Below are positions 35,225 to 45,919 of a stretch of DNA of 64,000 bases, piece after piece. Positions within the stretch are counted from its first letter, which is position 1. Each line of letters begins with the position of its first letter. Origin of the DNA: Pseudomonas synxantha BG33R (lineage in GTDB: Bacteria > Pseudomonadota > Gammaproteobacteria > Pseudomonadales > Pseudomonadaceae); the NCBI RefSeq assembly GCF_000263715.2, contig NZ_CM001514.1:3785674-3849673 (forward strand), read 5' to 3'. A model generated the notes under the pieces. It saw nothing but the letters and a program-made list of their open reading frames with translations. It ran no database searches and had not been told where the DNA came from. The position numbers were made by a program, and so were the translations under genes.

Positions 35225-36232
35225 ATGTACTCGATCGACTTGGCACTGATGAAGCCCGGAGATATCGTTTTCACCACCGAAACAAGTCTCACAAGCAAGA
35301 CTATAAGAAACTTTACCGGCGGCAACTATTCGCACGTCATGCTTTGCGTAGGTTATGGCAGCTGCATACATGCGGATAAAAAAGGAGGTGTTCATTCTTT
35401 TAATGCACAGAGATTACTTGTTGAACACCCGAATCAAATCGCCCTAAAGCGATATAACCCGTCTCTTTCACCTGAGACGTTGAAAATCATTGATCAATAT
35501 GCTCGATTAAAAATTGGCACTGTATATTCTATATGGGAGGCCATGAAGGCGGCGCCCCTTTTCAAGAAAGAATGGTTTGGGCATTTAAAAGTCGACCTTG
35601 AAAAGCCTTCAAGCCTTCAATTTTGCTCAAGGCTGGTAGCGCAAGCCTACAGCCATGCGGGCCTGAAGTTATCGGCCACTCCATTCAGCTGCACTCCAGT
35701 CGAAATTTTCAACTCTCCAACGCTCGAACTGGTTGAAAAGGCAGTTATCCGCGTCCCTGAAGAGCTGGTAGCGCTTATAAACGACGATTCAAAGAACAAA
35801 ATTAAAATACATACTGACACAATCAAAAAGCTACTCGAAAGCGTTAGAAAACTATACGGAGACTCCATCCAGACTTTGCACGACCTCGAAGCCTTAGCCA
35901 TTACCACTGAGGGTGCGGACGATATCATTGCCAATTTAACAATCAAATCTGGTTACTTGGAACTATGGAAAATTGATATCGAAGAAAGTCCCTGGCGGTA
36001 CAGCCAAGTTGAATTTGAAAAGTGGGCGACCGATAAACAGAAGAGAGCAGAGATCGCCCAAAACGAGTTAAGCATGGCACAGCATCAGCTAAGCCGCCAC
36101 TTAGAATCTCTTTATATAACGCGCGAGAACTATAAAAATTACCCAAACAAAACATTCGGACAATTAATAGTACTATACGAAACCCTAGTAATGCTCGCAG
36201 AGAAGAAGACAGAATTATTCTCTCACTATTGA
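35225..36232 (+). CDS. Permuted papain-like (YiiX/YaeF, NlpC/P60-type) protein with extra helical domain
   Basis: Encodes 335 residues from ATG 35225 (GAGAGAACAATAA upstream). The first about 175 residues carry the circularly permuted NlpC/P60 arrangement: GDIVFTTE, His37 in GGNYSHVMLCVG, then the nucleophile Cys134 in LQFCSRLVAQAYSHAG. A polar third residue cannot be fixed by eye. The C-terminal 160 residues are helical and unrecognised. There is no signal peptide, so it would act in the cytoplasm or be delivered by a secretion system; a lipid- or peptide-amidase activity is possible. The gene is AT-rich and isolated between a REPIN and its own terminator, suggesting recent acquisition. Confidence 0.7.
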   Translation: MYSIDLALMKPGDIVFTTETSLTSKTIRNFTGGNYSHVMLCVGYGSCIHADKKGGVHSFNAQRLLVEHPNQIALKRYNPSLSPETLKIIDQYARLKIGTVYSIWEAMKAAPLFKKEWFGHLKVDLEKPSSLQFCSRLVAQAYSHAGLKLSATPFSCTPVEIFNSPTLELVEKAVIRVPEELVALINDDSKNKIKIHTDTIKKLLESVRKLYGDSIQTLHDLEALAITTEGADDIIANLTIKSGYLELWKIDIEESPWRYSQVEFEKWATDKQKRAEIAQNELSMAQHQLSRHLESLYITRENYKNYPNKTFGQLIVLYETLVMLAEKKTELFSHY

Positions 36233-36280
36233 CCGCATGCATCACGCCTACAACAAGCCAAGTCTCCAATATTCATATTC

Positions 36281-36311
36281 AAAAACGCCCCAAACCAGTC
36301 GGGGCGTTTTT
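36281..36311. terminator. Bidirectional terminator
   Basis: AAAAACGCCCC and GGGGCGTTTTT form a perfect 11-bp stem with a 9-nt loop, between the convergent papain-like gene and cysS. It can serve both. Confidence 0.9.
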
Positions 36312-36335
36312 CATTCTGCGTGTTGCTACCAACGG

Positions 36336-37718
<1,383 letters not shown>

Positions 37719-37737
37719 GACAGTTCCTTAAACAGAA

Positions 37738-39438
37738 TCACTGGCCCCACGAATCTCGCAAGGTCACGGTACGGTTGAATACCGGAGCACCAGGTTTGGA
37801 GTCCTTGATATCTGCGCAGAAGTAACCTTCGCGCTCGAACTGGAAACGGTCTTCCGGCTGTGCGTCGCCAAGCGATGGCTCGGCACGACAACCTGTGAGC
37901 ACTTGCAGTGAGTCAGGGTTGATGTTGTCGAGGAAACTCGCGCTGTCTTCGGCCTTCTCAGGGTTCGGCGAGCGGAACAGACGATCATACAAACGCACTT
38001 CGCACTCGATGCTGGCGGCTGCCGGCACCCAGTGGACCACGCCCTTGACCTTGCGGCCTTCAGGGTTCTTGCCCAGGGTGTCCGGATCGTACGAGCAGCG
38101 CAGTTCGACGATGTTGCCATCGGCGTCCTTGATCGCTTCGTCCGCACGGATCACGTAGCTGCCGCGCAGGCGCACTTCGCCGTTCGGCTCCAGGCGCTTG
38201 TAGCCCTTGGGCGGCTCTTCCATGAAGTCATCGCGGTCGATGTAGATTTCGCGGGCGAACGGCAATTTGCGCACGCCCAGCTCTTCTTTCTGCGGATGAC
38301 GCGGCAGCTCGAGGTTCTCGACCTGGCCTTCAGGGTAGTTGGTGATCACCACCTTCAACGGCCGCAGCACGCACATGGCGCGCGGGGCGTTGGCGTCGAG
38401 GTCCTGGCGGATGCTGAATTCCAGCATCCCGAAGTCGACCACACCGTCGGAACGGTTGGTGCCGACCATGTCGCAGAAGTTGCGGATCGACGCCGGGGTG
38501 TAGCCACGGCGACGGAAGCCCGACAGCGTGGACATACGCGGGTCATCCCAGCCATGCACGTGCTTTTCATCCACCAGTTGCTTGAGCTTGCGCTTGCTGG
38601 TGATGGTGTAGTTCAGGTTCAGGCGGCTGAACTCGTACTGACGCGGGTGCGCCGGCACCGGCAGGCTGTCCAGGAACCACTCGTACAGCGGGCGATGGCT
38701 TTCGAACTCCAGGGTGCAGATGGAGTGGGTGATGCCTTCGATGGCGTCCGACTGACCGTGGGTGAAGTCGTAGTTGGGGTAGATGCACCACTTGTCACCG
38801 GTCTGGTGGTGGTGGGCATGGCGGATGCGGTACATGATCGGGTCGCGCAGGTTCATGTTTGGCGAGGCCATGTCGATCTTGGCACGCAGCACGCGGGCGC
38901 CGTCCGGGAACTCACCGGCGCGCATACGGTTGAACCAGTCCAGGTTCTCTTCCACCGAACGGTCGCGGAACGGGCTGTTCTTGCCCGGCTCGGTCAGCGT
39001 GCCACGGTACTCCTTGGCCTGCTCCGGGGTCAGGTCGTCCACATAGGCCTTGCCGGCCTTGATCAGCTCGACAGCCCAGTCGAACAACTGGTCGAAATAC
39101 TTGGAGGCATAGCGCACTTCACCGGACCATTCGAAGCCCAGCCACTTGATGTCGCTTTCAATGGCGTCGATGTATTCCTGGTCTTCCTTGGCCGGGTTGG
39201 TGTCGTCGAAACGCAGGTGCGTGACGCCACCGAACTCCTGGGCCAGGCCGAAGTTCACACAGATCGACTTGGCGTGACCGATGTGCAGGTAGCCGTTGGG
39301 CTCTGGCGGGAAGCGGGTGACGATCTGCGTATGCTTGCCCGAATCCAGGTCCGCCTGGATGATCGGGCGCAGGAAATTGACCGGGACGGCAGGTCCGGCC
39401 TTGGCATTCGAGGTAGGGTCGACAGTGGGCTTGCTCAT
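37738..39438 (-). CDS. glnS: Glutaminyl-tRNA synthetase
   Basis: Encodes 566 residues from ATG 39438 ([11 protein letters not shown]), with AAGGA upstream; a longer reading to 39603 crosses the promoter region and is rejected. HIGH-type motif [22 protein letters not shown]-type [10 protein letters not shown], and the GlnRS-specific [11 protein letters not shown] and C-terminal beta-barrel anticodon domain (residues about 340-566, [20 protein letters not shown]). First gene of glnS-cysS and divergent from ppiB across 261 bp. Confidence 0.97.
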   Translation of the reverse strand: MSKPTVDPTSNAKAGPAVPVNFLRPIIQADLDSGKHTQIVTRFPPEPNGYLHIGHAKSICVNFGLAQEFGGVTHLRFDDTNPAKEDQEYIDAIESDIKWLGFEWSGEVRYASKYFDQLFDWAVELIKAGKAYVDDLTPEQAKEYRGTLTEPGKNSPFRDRSVEENLDWFNRMRAGEFPDGARVLRAKIDMASPNMNLRDPIMYRIRHAHHHQTGDKWCIYPNYDFTHGQSDAIEGITHSICTLEFESHRPLYEWFLDSLPVPAHPRQYEFSRLNLNYTITSKRKLKQLVDEKHVHGWDDPRMSTLSGFRRRGYTPASIRNFCDMVGTNRSDGVVDFGMLEFSIRQDLDANAPRAMCVLRPLKVVITNYPEGQVENLELPRHPQKEELGVRKLPFAREIYIDRDDFMEEPPKGYKRLEPNGEVRLRGSYVIRADEAIKDADGNIVELRCSYDPDTLGKNPEGRKVKGVVHWVPAAASIECEVRLYDRLFRSPNPEKAEDSASFLDNINPDSLQVLTGCRAEPSLGDAQPEDRFQFEREGYFCADIKDSKPGAPVFNRTVTLRDSWGQ

Positions 39439-39699
39439 AGGATCCTTGAACAGACAGGTTCGTGGCCGGGTCAGGCCAGATAAAACAAAGGGCTTATCAT
39501 AGCCGAAGCTGTCAACCACCTGACAGAGCGCGGTCGAAAACTGCTGCTTTAATTGCTGCTTTAATGACAGGCGCGGTAAAAAACCACCTCGAAATTCCTG
39601 CAAGGCACGCTAAACTGCGCGTCTTGGCCCAAGCTTCGCCAAACCGGTCGTGGCGCCCAGGCGCCCAAACCCACGAATTCCCTGAAAAGAGTAGTGAAC

Positions 39700-40203
39700 A
39701 TGACTCAAGTCAAACTGACCACCAACCACGGTGACATCGTCATCGAGCTGAACGCCGACAAGGCGCCGATCACCGTCGCCAACTTCATCGAATACGTGAA
39801 AGCCGGCCACTACGAAAACACCGTTTTCCACCGTGTCATCGGCAACTTCATGATCCAGGGCGGCGGTTTCGAGCCTGGCATGAAAGAAAAGAAAGACAAG
39901 CGTCCAAGCATCCAGAACGAAGCGGACAACGGCCTTTCCAACGACAAGTACACCGTCGCCATGGCCCGTACCATGGAGCCGCATTCGGCCTCCGCGCAGT
40001 TCTTCATCAACGTCGCCGACAACGCCTTCCTCAACCACAGCGGCAAGAACGTGCAGGGTTGGGGCTACGCGGTGTTCGGTAAAGTCACCGAAGGCCAGGA
40101 CGTTGTCGACAAGATCAAAGGCGTGTCCACCACCTCCAAGGCCGGTCACCAGGACGTTCCAGCCGAAGACGTGATCGTCGAGAAAGCCGAGATCGTTGGG
40201 TGA
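39700..40203 (+). CDS. ppiB: Peptidyl-prolyl cis-trans isomerase B (cyclophilin)
   Basis: Encodes 167 residues from ATG 39700. No signal peptide, so it is the cytoplasmic cyclophilin. Conserved [37 protein letters not shown] and [18 protein letters not shown] segments include the active-site Arg, Phe and Gln residues. It overlaps lpxH by 4 bp (GTGA), forming ppiB-lpxH, an order common in Pseudomonas next to glnS and cysS. Confidence 0.97.
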   Translation: MTQVKLTTNHGDIVIELNADKAPITVANFIEYVKAGHYENTVFHRVIGNFMIQGGGFEPGMKEKKDKRPSIQNEADNGLSNDKYTVAMARTMEPHSASAQFFINVADNAFLNHSGKNVQGWGYAVFGKVTEGQDVVDKIKGVSTTSKAGHQDVPAEDVIVEKAEIVG

Positions 40204-40949
40204 TATTACTGATTTCAGATTTGCATCTGGAAGAGGAGCGCCCGGACATTACCCGGGCGTTTCTGGATCTGCTCCACGGCCGCGCCCGTGGCGCCCAGGC
40301 GTTGTACATTCTGGGGGACTTCTTCGAAGCCTGGATTGGCGACGATGGCATGACTGCCTTCCAGCGTTCCATCTGTGCGGCGTTGCGTGAACTGAGCGAC
40401 AGCGGCACCCCGATTTTCATCATGCATGGCAACCGCGATTTCCTGATCGGCAAGGCGTTCTGCAAAGCGGCAGGCGCTACCTTGCTCAAGGACCCGAGTG
40501 TCGTGCAATTGTATGGCGAGCCTGTGCTGCTGATGCACGGCGACAGCCTCTGCACCCGCGACCTTGGCTATATGAAGCTGCGGCGCATCCTGCGTAACCC
40601 GATTGTGTTGTTTATCCTGCGCCACCTGCCCCTGGGCACGCGCCACAAACTGGCGCGCAAACTACGCAACGAAAGCTCTGCTCAAGTGCGCATGAAGGCC
40701 AACGACATTGTCGATGTCACGCCTGAAGAAGTGCCGCGAGTAATGCAGCAGTTCGGCGTGCGCACCCTGGTCCACGGCCATACGCACCGCCCTGCGATCC
40801 ATAAGTTGCAGATCGGCGACCAGGCGGCCAAGCGCATTGTGCTGGGGGACTGGGACAAGCAAGGGTGGGCGCTGCAGGTGGATGAGCAAGGCTTTCAACT
40901 GGCGGCGTTTGATTTCGTCAACCCGCAGTTGGCGTTGCCTGGCGCCTAA
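40200..40949 (+). CDS. lpxH: UDP-2,3-diacylglucosamine diphosphatase
   Basis: Encodes 249 residues from GTG 40200 ([15 protein letters not shown]). All calcineurin-like metallophosphatase motifs are present: [35 protein letters not shown] and [10 protein letters not shown]. It removes UMP from UDP-2,3-diacylglucosamine to give lipid X in lipid A synthesis, at the inner membrane face. The GTG start overlaps the ppiB stop, so it is translationally coupled. A REPIN follows at 40975. Confidence 0.96.
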   Translation: MILLISDLHLEEERPDITRAFLDLLHGRARGAQALYILGDFFEAWIGDDGMTAFQRSICAALRELSDSGTPIFIMHGNRDFLIGKAFCKAAGATLLKDPSVVQLYGEPVLLMHGDSLCTRDLGYMKLRRILRNPIVLFILRHLPLGTRHKLARKLRNESSAQVRMKANDIVDVTPEEVPRVMQQFGVRTLVHGHTHRPAIHKLQIGDQAAKRIVLGDWDKQGWALQVDEQGFQLAAFDFVNPQLALPGA

Positions 40950-40974
40950 ACCTCTGACACAACACCGATCAACC

Positions 40975-41061
40975 TGTGGGAGCTGGCTTGCCTGCGATAG
41001 CATCACCTCGGTGCATCTGATACACCGAGGTGTCGGCATCGCAGGCAAGCCAGCTCCCACA
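40975..41061. repeat. REP doublet (REPIN), GTGGGAGCTGGCTTGCCTGC type
   Basis: Exact arms at 40975-40998 and 41038-41061. The spacer contains a further perfect inverted repeat (CACCTCGGTG / CACCGAGGTG), so the whole element can fold into one long cruciform or RNA hairpin. It lies between convergent lpxH and emrB and may attenuate both. Confidence 0.9.
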
Positions 41062-41082
41062 GGGACCGCGCTGACCTTATGA

Positions 41083-42612
41083 TCAGTGCCCCGCAGCCGC
41101 CGGCCCTGCCTTTGCCGTGAACGGTGGCTTGGCCAGCCACACCAGCAACATCAAGCCCATGAACATCCACCCCAGCAACGTGAAGTAATCCACGGTGGAC
41201 ATCATGTACGCCTGGCTGGTGAGAATCTGGTCCAGCTGCGTGTACGCCTTCTGCCCTGCCCCGCCCAGCGCCTGCAACGCATCCCGGGTGGCCGAGTCGT
41301 AGGTGGTCATGTTCTCGCTCATGTAGGCATGGTGCTGATCCGCCCGGCGAATCCAGATCCAGGTGGTCAGCGAGGCCGCGAAGCTGCCGCCCAGGGTACG
41401 TAGAAAGGTCGCCAGCCCCGCGCCGTCGGCAATCTGGTGCGGCGGCAGGTCGGACATCAGGATGCTCAAGGTCGGCATGAAGAACAGCGCCACGCCGATG
41501 CCCATGAACAACTGCACCATGGCGATGTGGGTGAAGTCCACTTCGTTGGTGAAACCGGCGCGCATAAAGCAGCTCAAGCCAATCGCCAGGAACGCCAGGC
41601 CTGCCAGCAAGCGCAGGTCGAACTTGTGCGCGTACTTGCCCACGAATGGCGACATCAGCACCGGCAAAATGCCGATGGGCGCCACCGCCAGCCCGGCCCA
41701 GGTGGCGGTATAGCCCATCTGGGTTTGCAGCCACTGCGGCAGGATCAGGTTGATGCCGAAAAAGCCCGCATACCCCAGGATCAACACGATGGTGCCGATA
41801 CGGAAATTACGGTATGCGAACAGCCGCAGGTTGACCACCGGGTGCTTGTCGGTCATCTCCCAGATGATAAACACCGCCAGGGCGATCACCGAAATGGCCG
41901 CACCGATGATGATGAAGTTGGATTCGAACCAGTCCAGGTCATTGCCCTTGTCGAGGATGATCTGCAAGGCACCGACCCCGACGACCAGGCTCAACAACCC
42001 GACGTAATCCATCGGCTGGTAGCTGGTGACCACCGGGCGTTTCTTCAACTGCGAGCGCACCACCATCACCGCGAAGATACCAATGGGCACGTTGATGAAG
42101 AAGATCCACGGCCAGCTGTAGCTGTCAGTAATCCAGCCGCCGAGGATAGGGCCTGCAATCGGTGCCACCACCGTGACCATCGCCAATAACGCCAGGGCCA
42201 TGCCGCGCCTGGCCGGTGGGTAGACCGCGATCAACAGCGTCTGGGTCATTGGGTACAACGGCCCGGCGACCAAACCTTGCAGCACGCGAAAGCCGATCAA
42301 CTCGGGCATCGAGGTGGAAATCCCGCACAGGAACGAGGCCAGCACAAACAGGATGGTCGCCCACAGAAACAGCTTCACCTCGCCAAAGCGCCGGCTCAAC
42401 CAGCCGGTGAGCGGCAACGCGATGGCGTTGCTTACGGCAAACGAAGTGATCACCCAGGTGCCCTGCTCCGAACTCACGCCCAGGTTGCCGGAAATGGTCG
42501 GCAAGGCCACGTTGGCGATGGTGGTGTCGAGCACCTGCATAAAGGTCGCCAGCGACAGGCCAATAGTGGCCATCAACAGGCTGGGTGGCGTGAACGAGGC
42601 GTTATTGCTCAT
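41083..42612 (-). CDS. emrB: MFS drug efflux pump, EmrB/DHA2 type
   Basis: Encodes 509 residues and 14 membrane segments. DHA2 signatures include MQVLDTTIANVALPTISGNLG (helix 1, motif D1; quoted in part VLDTTIANVALPTI), WVITSFAVSNAIALPLTGWL, RRFGEVKLF and the antiporter motif C region GPILGGWITDSYSWPWIFF. It expels hydrophobic compounds, driven by protons, through the EmrA adaptor and an outer-membrane factor. Start overlaps the emrA stop by one base (TGATG). Last gene of the MarR-controlled operon. Confidence 0.93.
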   Translation of the reverse strand: MSNNASFTPPSLLMATIGLSLATFMQVLDTTIANVALPTISGNLGVSSEQGTWVITSFAVSNAIALPLTGWLSRRFGEVKLFLWATILFVLASFLCGISTSMPELIGFRVLQGLVAGPLYPMTQTLLIAVYPPARRGMALALLAMVTVVAPIAGPILGGWITDSYSWPWIFFINVPIGIFAVMVVRSQLKKRPVVTSYQPMDYVGLLSLVVGVGALQIILDKGNDLDWFESNFIIIGAAISVIALAVFIIWEMTDKHPVVNLRLFAYRNFRIGTIVLILGYAGFFGINLILPQWLQTQMGYTATWAGLAVAPIGILPVLMSPFVGKYAHKFDLRLLAGLAFLAIGLSCFMRAGFTNEVDFTHIAMVQLFMGIGVALFFMPTLSILMSDLPPHQIADGAGLATFLRTLGGSFAASLTTWIWIRRADQHHAYMSENMTTYDSATRDALQALGGAGQKAYTQLDQILTSQAYMMSTVDYFTLLGWMFMGLMLLVWLAKPPFTAKAGPAAAGH

Positions 42613-43811
42613 CAGCGTTGCGCAGCCTTGGGAGCGGCGACGCTGTTGTCATGAATCAACTGATTGATCATGGCATCCGCTTCGGCCAATTGACGGTCAT
42701 ACACGTTGGTGGTGAACGAGGCTTTTTGCGGCGCCTGTTGCGCCAGCACCGGGCCGCTCTGGTCGTGCAGGTCTACGTTGACCACGGTACTCAACCCCAC
42801 CCGCAGCGGGTGCTTGGCCAGCTCTTCGGCGTTGATATGGATGCGCACCGGTACCCGCTGCACGATCTTGATCCAGTTGCCGGTGGCGTTCTGTGCCGGT
42901 AGCAAAGCGAACGCGCTGCCGGTGCCGGCGCCGAGGCTGTCGACGGTGCCGCTGTACTTCACGTCGCTGCCGTAGATGTCCGACTCGATATCCACCGGCT
43001 GGCCGATGCGCATATCCCGCAGTTGGGTTTCCTTGAAGTTGGCGTCGATCCACAGCTGGTCCAGCGGGATCACCGCCATCAGCGCGGTGCCCGGTTGAAC
43101 ACGCTGGCCCAGTTGTACGGTGCGCTTGGCTACATAGCCGGTGACCGGCGCAATCAGGGTGCTGCGCGCATTGGTCAGGTAGGCCTGACGCAGTTGTGCA
43201 GCGGCGGCTTGCACGTCGGGGTGGGACGAAATCACCGTGTCATCCACCAGGGCATTGGTGGTTTTGAGTTGTTGCTCAAGGTTGGTCAAGGCGTTCCTGG
43301 CGGCGGTCAGGCTGTCGCGAGCGTGGGACAGTTCTTCCTGGGAGATCGCGCCGCCCTGGGCCAGGGTCTTACGCCGGTTGTAGTTGTCCTGAGCCGTTTG
43401 CACATCGGCCTTCTGCGCATTGACCTGGGCTTTCATGCCGTCGACATTGCTGTACAACCCGCGCACCTGGCGCACAGTGCGAGCCAGGTTGGCCTGGGCA
43501 CTTTGCAGGCCGACGGCAGCATCGTTGGGGTCGAAATTGATCAGCACCTGGCCTTCATGCACCAGGTCGCCATCGTCGGCGCCGATGCTGACCACGGTGC
43601 CGGTGACCAGTGGGGTGATTTCCACCACGTTGCCGTTCACGTAGGCATCGTCGGTGCTCTCATTGAAGCGCCCGTAGAACTCATACCAGGCCCACACGCC
43701 GACCACACCGAGGATGACGATCAGCGCCAGGCCGATGAGCATGACTTTGCGTTTGCGTGGGTTGTTGTCTTTAGGTTGTTCAGTTGCGTTGTTGCTGTCG
43801 GCAGTGGCCAT
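42612..43811 (-). CDS. emrA: EmrA/HlyD-type membrane fusion protein
   Basis: Encodes 399 residues. A cytoplasmic N-terminus is followed by one membrane helix (VMLIGLALIVILGVVGVWAW), then the conserved STDDAYVNGNVVEITPLVTG typical of EmrA, a lipoyl-like half (GDLVHEGQVLINFD), a coiled-coil hairpin (residues about 95-195) and a beta-barrel domain (VTGYVAKRTVQLGQRVQPG). Bridges EmrB to the outer-membrane factor. It lies 15 bp after the outer-membrane factor gene and overlaps emrB. Confidence 0.93.
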   Translation of the reverse strand: MATADSNNATEQPKDNNPRKRKVMLIGLALIVILGVVGVWAWYEFYGRFNESTDDAYVNGNVVEITPLVTGTVVSIGADDGDLVHEGQVLINFDPNDAAVGLQSAQANLARTVRQVRGLYSNVDGMKAQVNAQKADVQTAQDNYNRRKTLAQGGAISQEELSHARDSLTAARNALTNLEQQLKTTNALVDDTVISSHPDVQAAAAQLRQAYLTNARSTLIAPVTGYVAKRTVQLGQRVQPGTALMAVIPLDQLWIDANFKETQLRDMRIGQPVDIESDIYGSDVKYSGTVDSLGAGTGSAFALLPAQNATGNWIKIVQRVPVRIHINAEELAKHPLRVGLSTVVNVDLHDQSGPVLAQQAPQKASFTTNVYDRQLAEADAMINQLIHDNSVAAPKAAQR

Positions 43812-43826
43812 GACAAATACCTCAAA

Positions 43827-45278
43827 TTATTCCGTGCGTGTGGCGGGGGTGGTCGCGGCCACGTTGCTGGCGTTGTATCCGCCACCCAGGGCCTGCATCA
43901 GTTGAATCGACAGATCGATCTGCGCCGCCTTCAGGGTCGCCAGCTGACGCTGGGCCTGCAGCAGTTGCTGCTCGATACTGAGCACATCCAGGTAGTTTCC
44001 GATGCCTGAGCTGTAGCGTTGCACCCCGGTGTCGTAGGACTGCTGGGCAATGTCGGCGGCATGTTGCTGGGCCTGGATCTGGCGGCCGGTGTCGCGCAGC
44101 TGCGAAAGGCTGTTGCCGATATCACCCAGGGCTTGCACCAGGGTTTTGTTGTACTGGGCCACGGCCAGGTCGTAGTCGGCGTCGCGGGCGTCAAGGTCGG
44201 CGCGCAGGCGGCCACCATCAAAAATCGGCAGCGAAATCGTCGGCGCAATATTGAAGAAGCGGCTGGCCGAACCGAACATCGCATCGCCCAGCAACGACTC
44301 GGCGCCTGCGCTCGCGCTCAGGTTGAGGTTGGGGTAGAAGCGGGTTTTGCTCGCGTCGATGTTCTTGCTCGCCGCCTCCACTCGCCAGCGTGCGGCCACC
44401 AGGTCGGGACGACGGCCGAGCAGCTCGGCGGGCAATACCGAAGGCACGGCGATAGCGCTGGGTTTGAGCACCGTCGGGCGCGCCAACTCGTCGCCACGGT
44501 CCGGGCCTTTGCCGAGCAATACGGCGAGGGCGATCTTGGCGCTTTGCAGTTGTTTTTCCGCGTCGATCAGTTGCGACTGGGAGCTGGCTTCCAGGCTCTC
44601 GGTCTGCTGGTACTGGTATTCGCTGTCGATGCCGGAACTCAGGCGGCGCTTGCTCAGGTCGAGCATCTGGCGGGTGCGCTTGAGGTCATCGACGGCCAGG
44701 TCACGCACGATATGCGCCTGGCCCAGGTCGCTGTAGGCTTTGGCCACGTTGGCCGCCAGGGTCAGGCGCGCGGCCTGCTGGTCGACTTCGGCGGCGCGGG
44801 CCTGGCCCAACGCGGCTTCCCAGGCGGCGCGCTGGCCGCCCCACAAGTCAAAGTTGTAGTTGAAGCTGGCGCCGATGTTGCGCACCGTCGAATAGGCATC
44901 GCCCTGGCCACGTGGGTCCTGGTCCTTGGCCAAGCGCGAGCGGCTTACACCGGCGCTGGCATCCACGGTCGGCATACGCGCGGCGTTGGCGGCATAGGCG
45001 GCGGCTTCGGCCTGGTGGGCACGGGCGTCGGCGACTTGCATGTCGGGGCTGTTTTGCAGGGCTTCCTGGATCAGGCCGTCAAGCTGTGGGTCGCCCAGGC
45101 TTTTCCACCAGTCGGCGGCCGGCCAGGCGGCGCTCGACAGCGTCACGCCGCTGAGGGATTTGCCGGTTTGCAGGGTGTTGGCGTCCAGTCGCTGACCCTG
45201 GGTGTCGAGGCCGCTGTAGTTGGCGCAACCGGCCAACGTCATCGCCGCCAGCACCAGGCTGAATGCGCGTGTGTTCAT
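43827..45278 (-). CDS. Outer-membrane efflux lipoprotein, NodT/OprM family
   Basis: Encodes 483 residues. The signal peptide ends in a lipobox (MTLAGC), so the mature protein is lipidated at Cys18. The NodT pattern is clear: WWKSLGDPQLDGLIQEALQNSPDMQVADARAHQAEA (quoted in part DPQLDGLIQEALQNSPDMQ), AELLGRRPDLVAARWRVEAA, and SLPIFDGGRLRADLDARDA. It forms the trimeric exit duct for EmrAB. Start overlaps the marR stop by 4 bp, so expression is coupled to the regulator. Confidence 0.94.
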   Translation of the reverse strand: MNTRAFSLVLAAMTLAGCANYSGLDTQGQRLDANTLQTGKSLSGVTLSSAAWPAADWWKSLGDPQLDGLIQEALQNSPDMQVADARAHQAEAAAYAANAARMPTVDASAGVSRSRLAKDQDPRGQGDAYSTVRNIGASFNYNFDLWGGQRAAWEAALGQARAAEVDQQAARLTLAANVAKAYSDLGQAHIVRDLAVDDLKRTRQMLDLSKRRLSSGIDSEYQYQQTESLEASSQSQLIDAEKQLQSAKIALAVLLGKGPDRGDELARPTVLKPSAIAVPSVLPAELLGRRPDLVAARWRVEAASKNIDASKTRFYPNLNLSASAGAESLLGDAMFGSASRFFNIAPTISLPIFDGGRLRADLDARDADYDLAVAQYNKTLVQALGDIGNSLSQLRDTGRQIQAQQHAADIAQQSYDTGVQRYSSGIGNYLDVLSIEQQLLQAQRQLATLKAAQIDLSIQLMQALGGGYNASNVAATTPATRTE

Positions 45279-45748
45279 GATCTACCTACCCGCTGGATCG
45301 TGATGGGGTCACCCGCAGCGATCAGTATCTTCTTCAGGATCCGCTCCAGGGTTTCCAACTCGCCCGGTTCAAGCGCGCCGGCCAGTTGGTTGAGGGCCTG
45401 GGCGCCGATGTGCGGGAGCATGTCCGCCAGGCGCTGGCCCTCGGCAGTCAGCACCAGCTGCACCTGGCGTCGGTCCAGCTCGGAGCGCTTGCGGCTGAGC
45501 AGGTCTTTTTGCTCCAGCCGGTCGAGCATCCGCGTCATCGAACCGCTATCGAGTGACAGGTTGCGGCACAGCTCGGCCGGGGTGTCTACACCGAACTGGG
45601 CCATGATGATCAACACCTTGAACTGCGCGGCGGTGATGCCGTGGGGTTCCATATGGGTGTCGATGATGCGGTCCTTGAGGATCGCGGCGCGGCCCAGCAA
45701 CAGGCCGAGATGGCAGTTGTGGAAGTTGTCAGGGGTGAAGTGAGGCAT
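45275..45748 (-). CDS. MarR-family repressor of the emrAB efflux operon
   Basis: Encodes 157 residues from ATG 45748, with AAGGTGA upstream. A winged helix-turn-helix core is visible: GITAAQFKVLIIMAQFGVDTPAELCRNLSLDSGSMTRMLDRLEQKDLLSRKRSELDRRQVQLVLT, here cited by its key pieces TPAELCRNLSLDSGSMTRML and DRRQVQLVLTAEGQ. It heads the operon with the outer-membrane factor, emrA and emrB. Two copies of a palindromic site sit in and just after its promoter (45761-45817), so it should repress its own operon and release on binding a drug or phenolic ligand. Confidence 0.94.
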   Translation of the reverse strand: MPHFTPDNFHNCHLGLLLGRAAILKDRIIDTHMEPHGITAAQFKVLIIMAQFGVDTPAELCRNLSLDSGSMTRMLDRLEQKDLLSRKRSELDRRQVQLVLTAEGQRLADMLPHIGAQALNQLAGALEPGELETLERILKKILIAAGDPITIQRVGRS

Positions 45749-45760
45749 CGAAAGTCACCT

Positions 45761-45820
45761 TATTACTGCCTAGGCAGTGAATGTGTGACGAGATATTACT
45801 GCTTAGGCAGCGAATGTCAA
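45761..45820 (-). promoter_or_regulatory. Promoter and twin MarR operators of the emr operon
   Basis: Two near-identical 24-mers at 45761-45784 and 45794-45817 have their starts 33 bp apart, about three helical turns. The first contains the perfect palindrome ACTGCCTAGGCAGT (45765-45778); the second reads ACTGCTTAGGCAGC (45798-45811). On the minus strand a TTGACA box (45820-45815) and TAATAT box (45798-45793) are separated by 16 bp, so the second operator fills the -35/-10 spacer and the first lies between the transcript start and the marR start codon. Confidence 0.85.
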
Positions 45821-45875
45821 ATGGAATAATTAGGTTGCTTGGTAGTTGACCGAAGGCTGGAGTGAAATGAAAACC

Positions 45876-45903
45876 AATGTGGGAGCAAGCCCCCTCCCAC
45901 ATT
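45876..45903. repeat. Compact REP hairpin
   Basis: AATGTGGGAG and CTCCCACATT pair across 8 nt, and a T-run follows. It looks like a REPIN of the GGGGGCTTGCTCCC type with its centre deleted. It sits between the divergent emr regulatory region and the tamB end and may act as the tamB terminator in reverse or be neutral. Confidence 0.7.
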
Positions 45904-45919
45904 TTTTACCGCGTACCGA

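Noticed and set aside
39439..39603. 55-codon N-terminal extension of glnS
   Set aside because: It covers the divergent glnS/ppiB promoter gap and lacks GlnRS similarity; ATG 39438 has a ribosome site.
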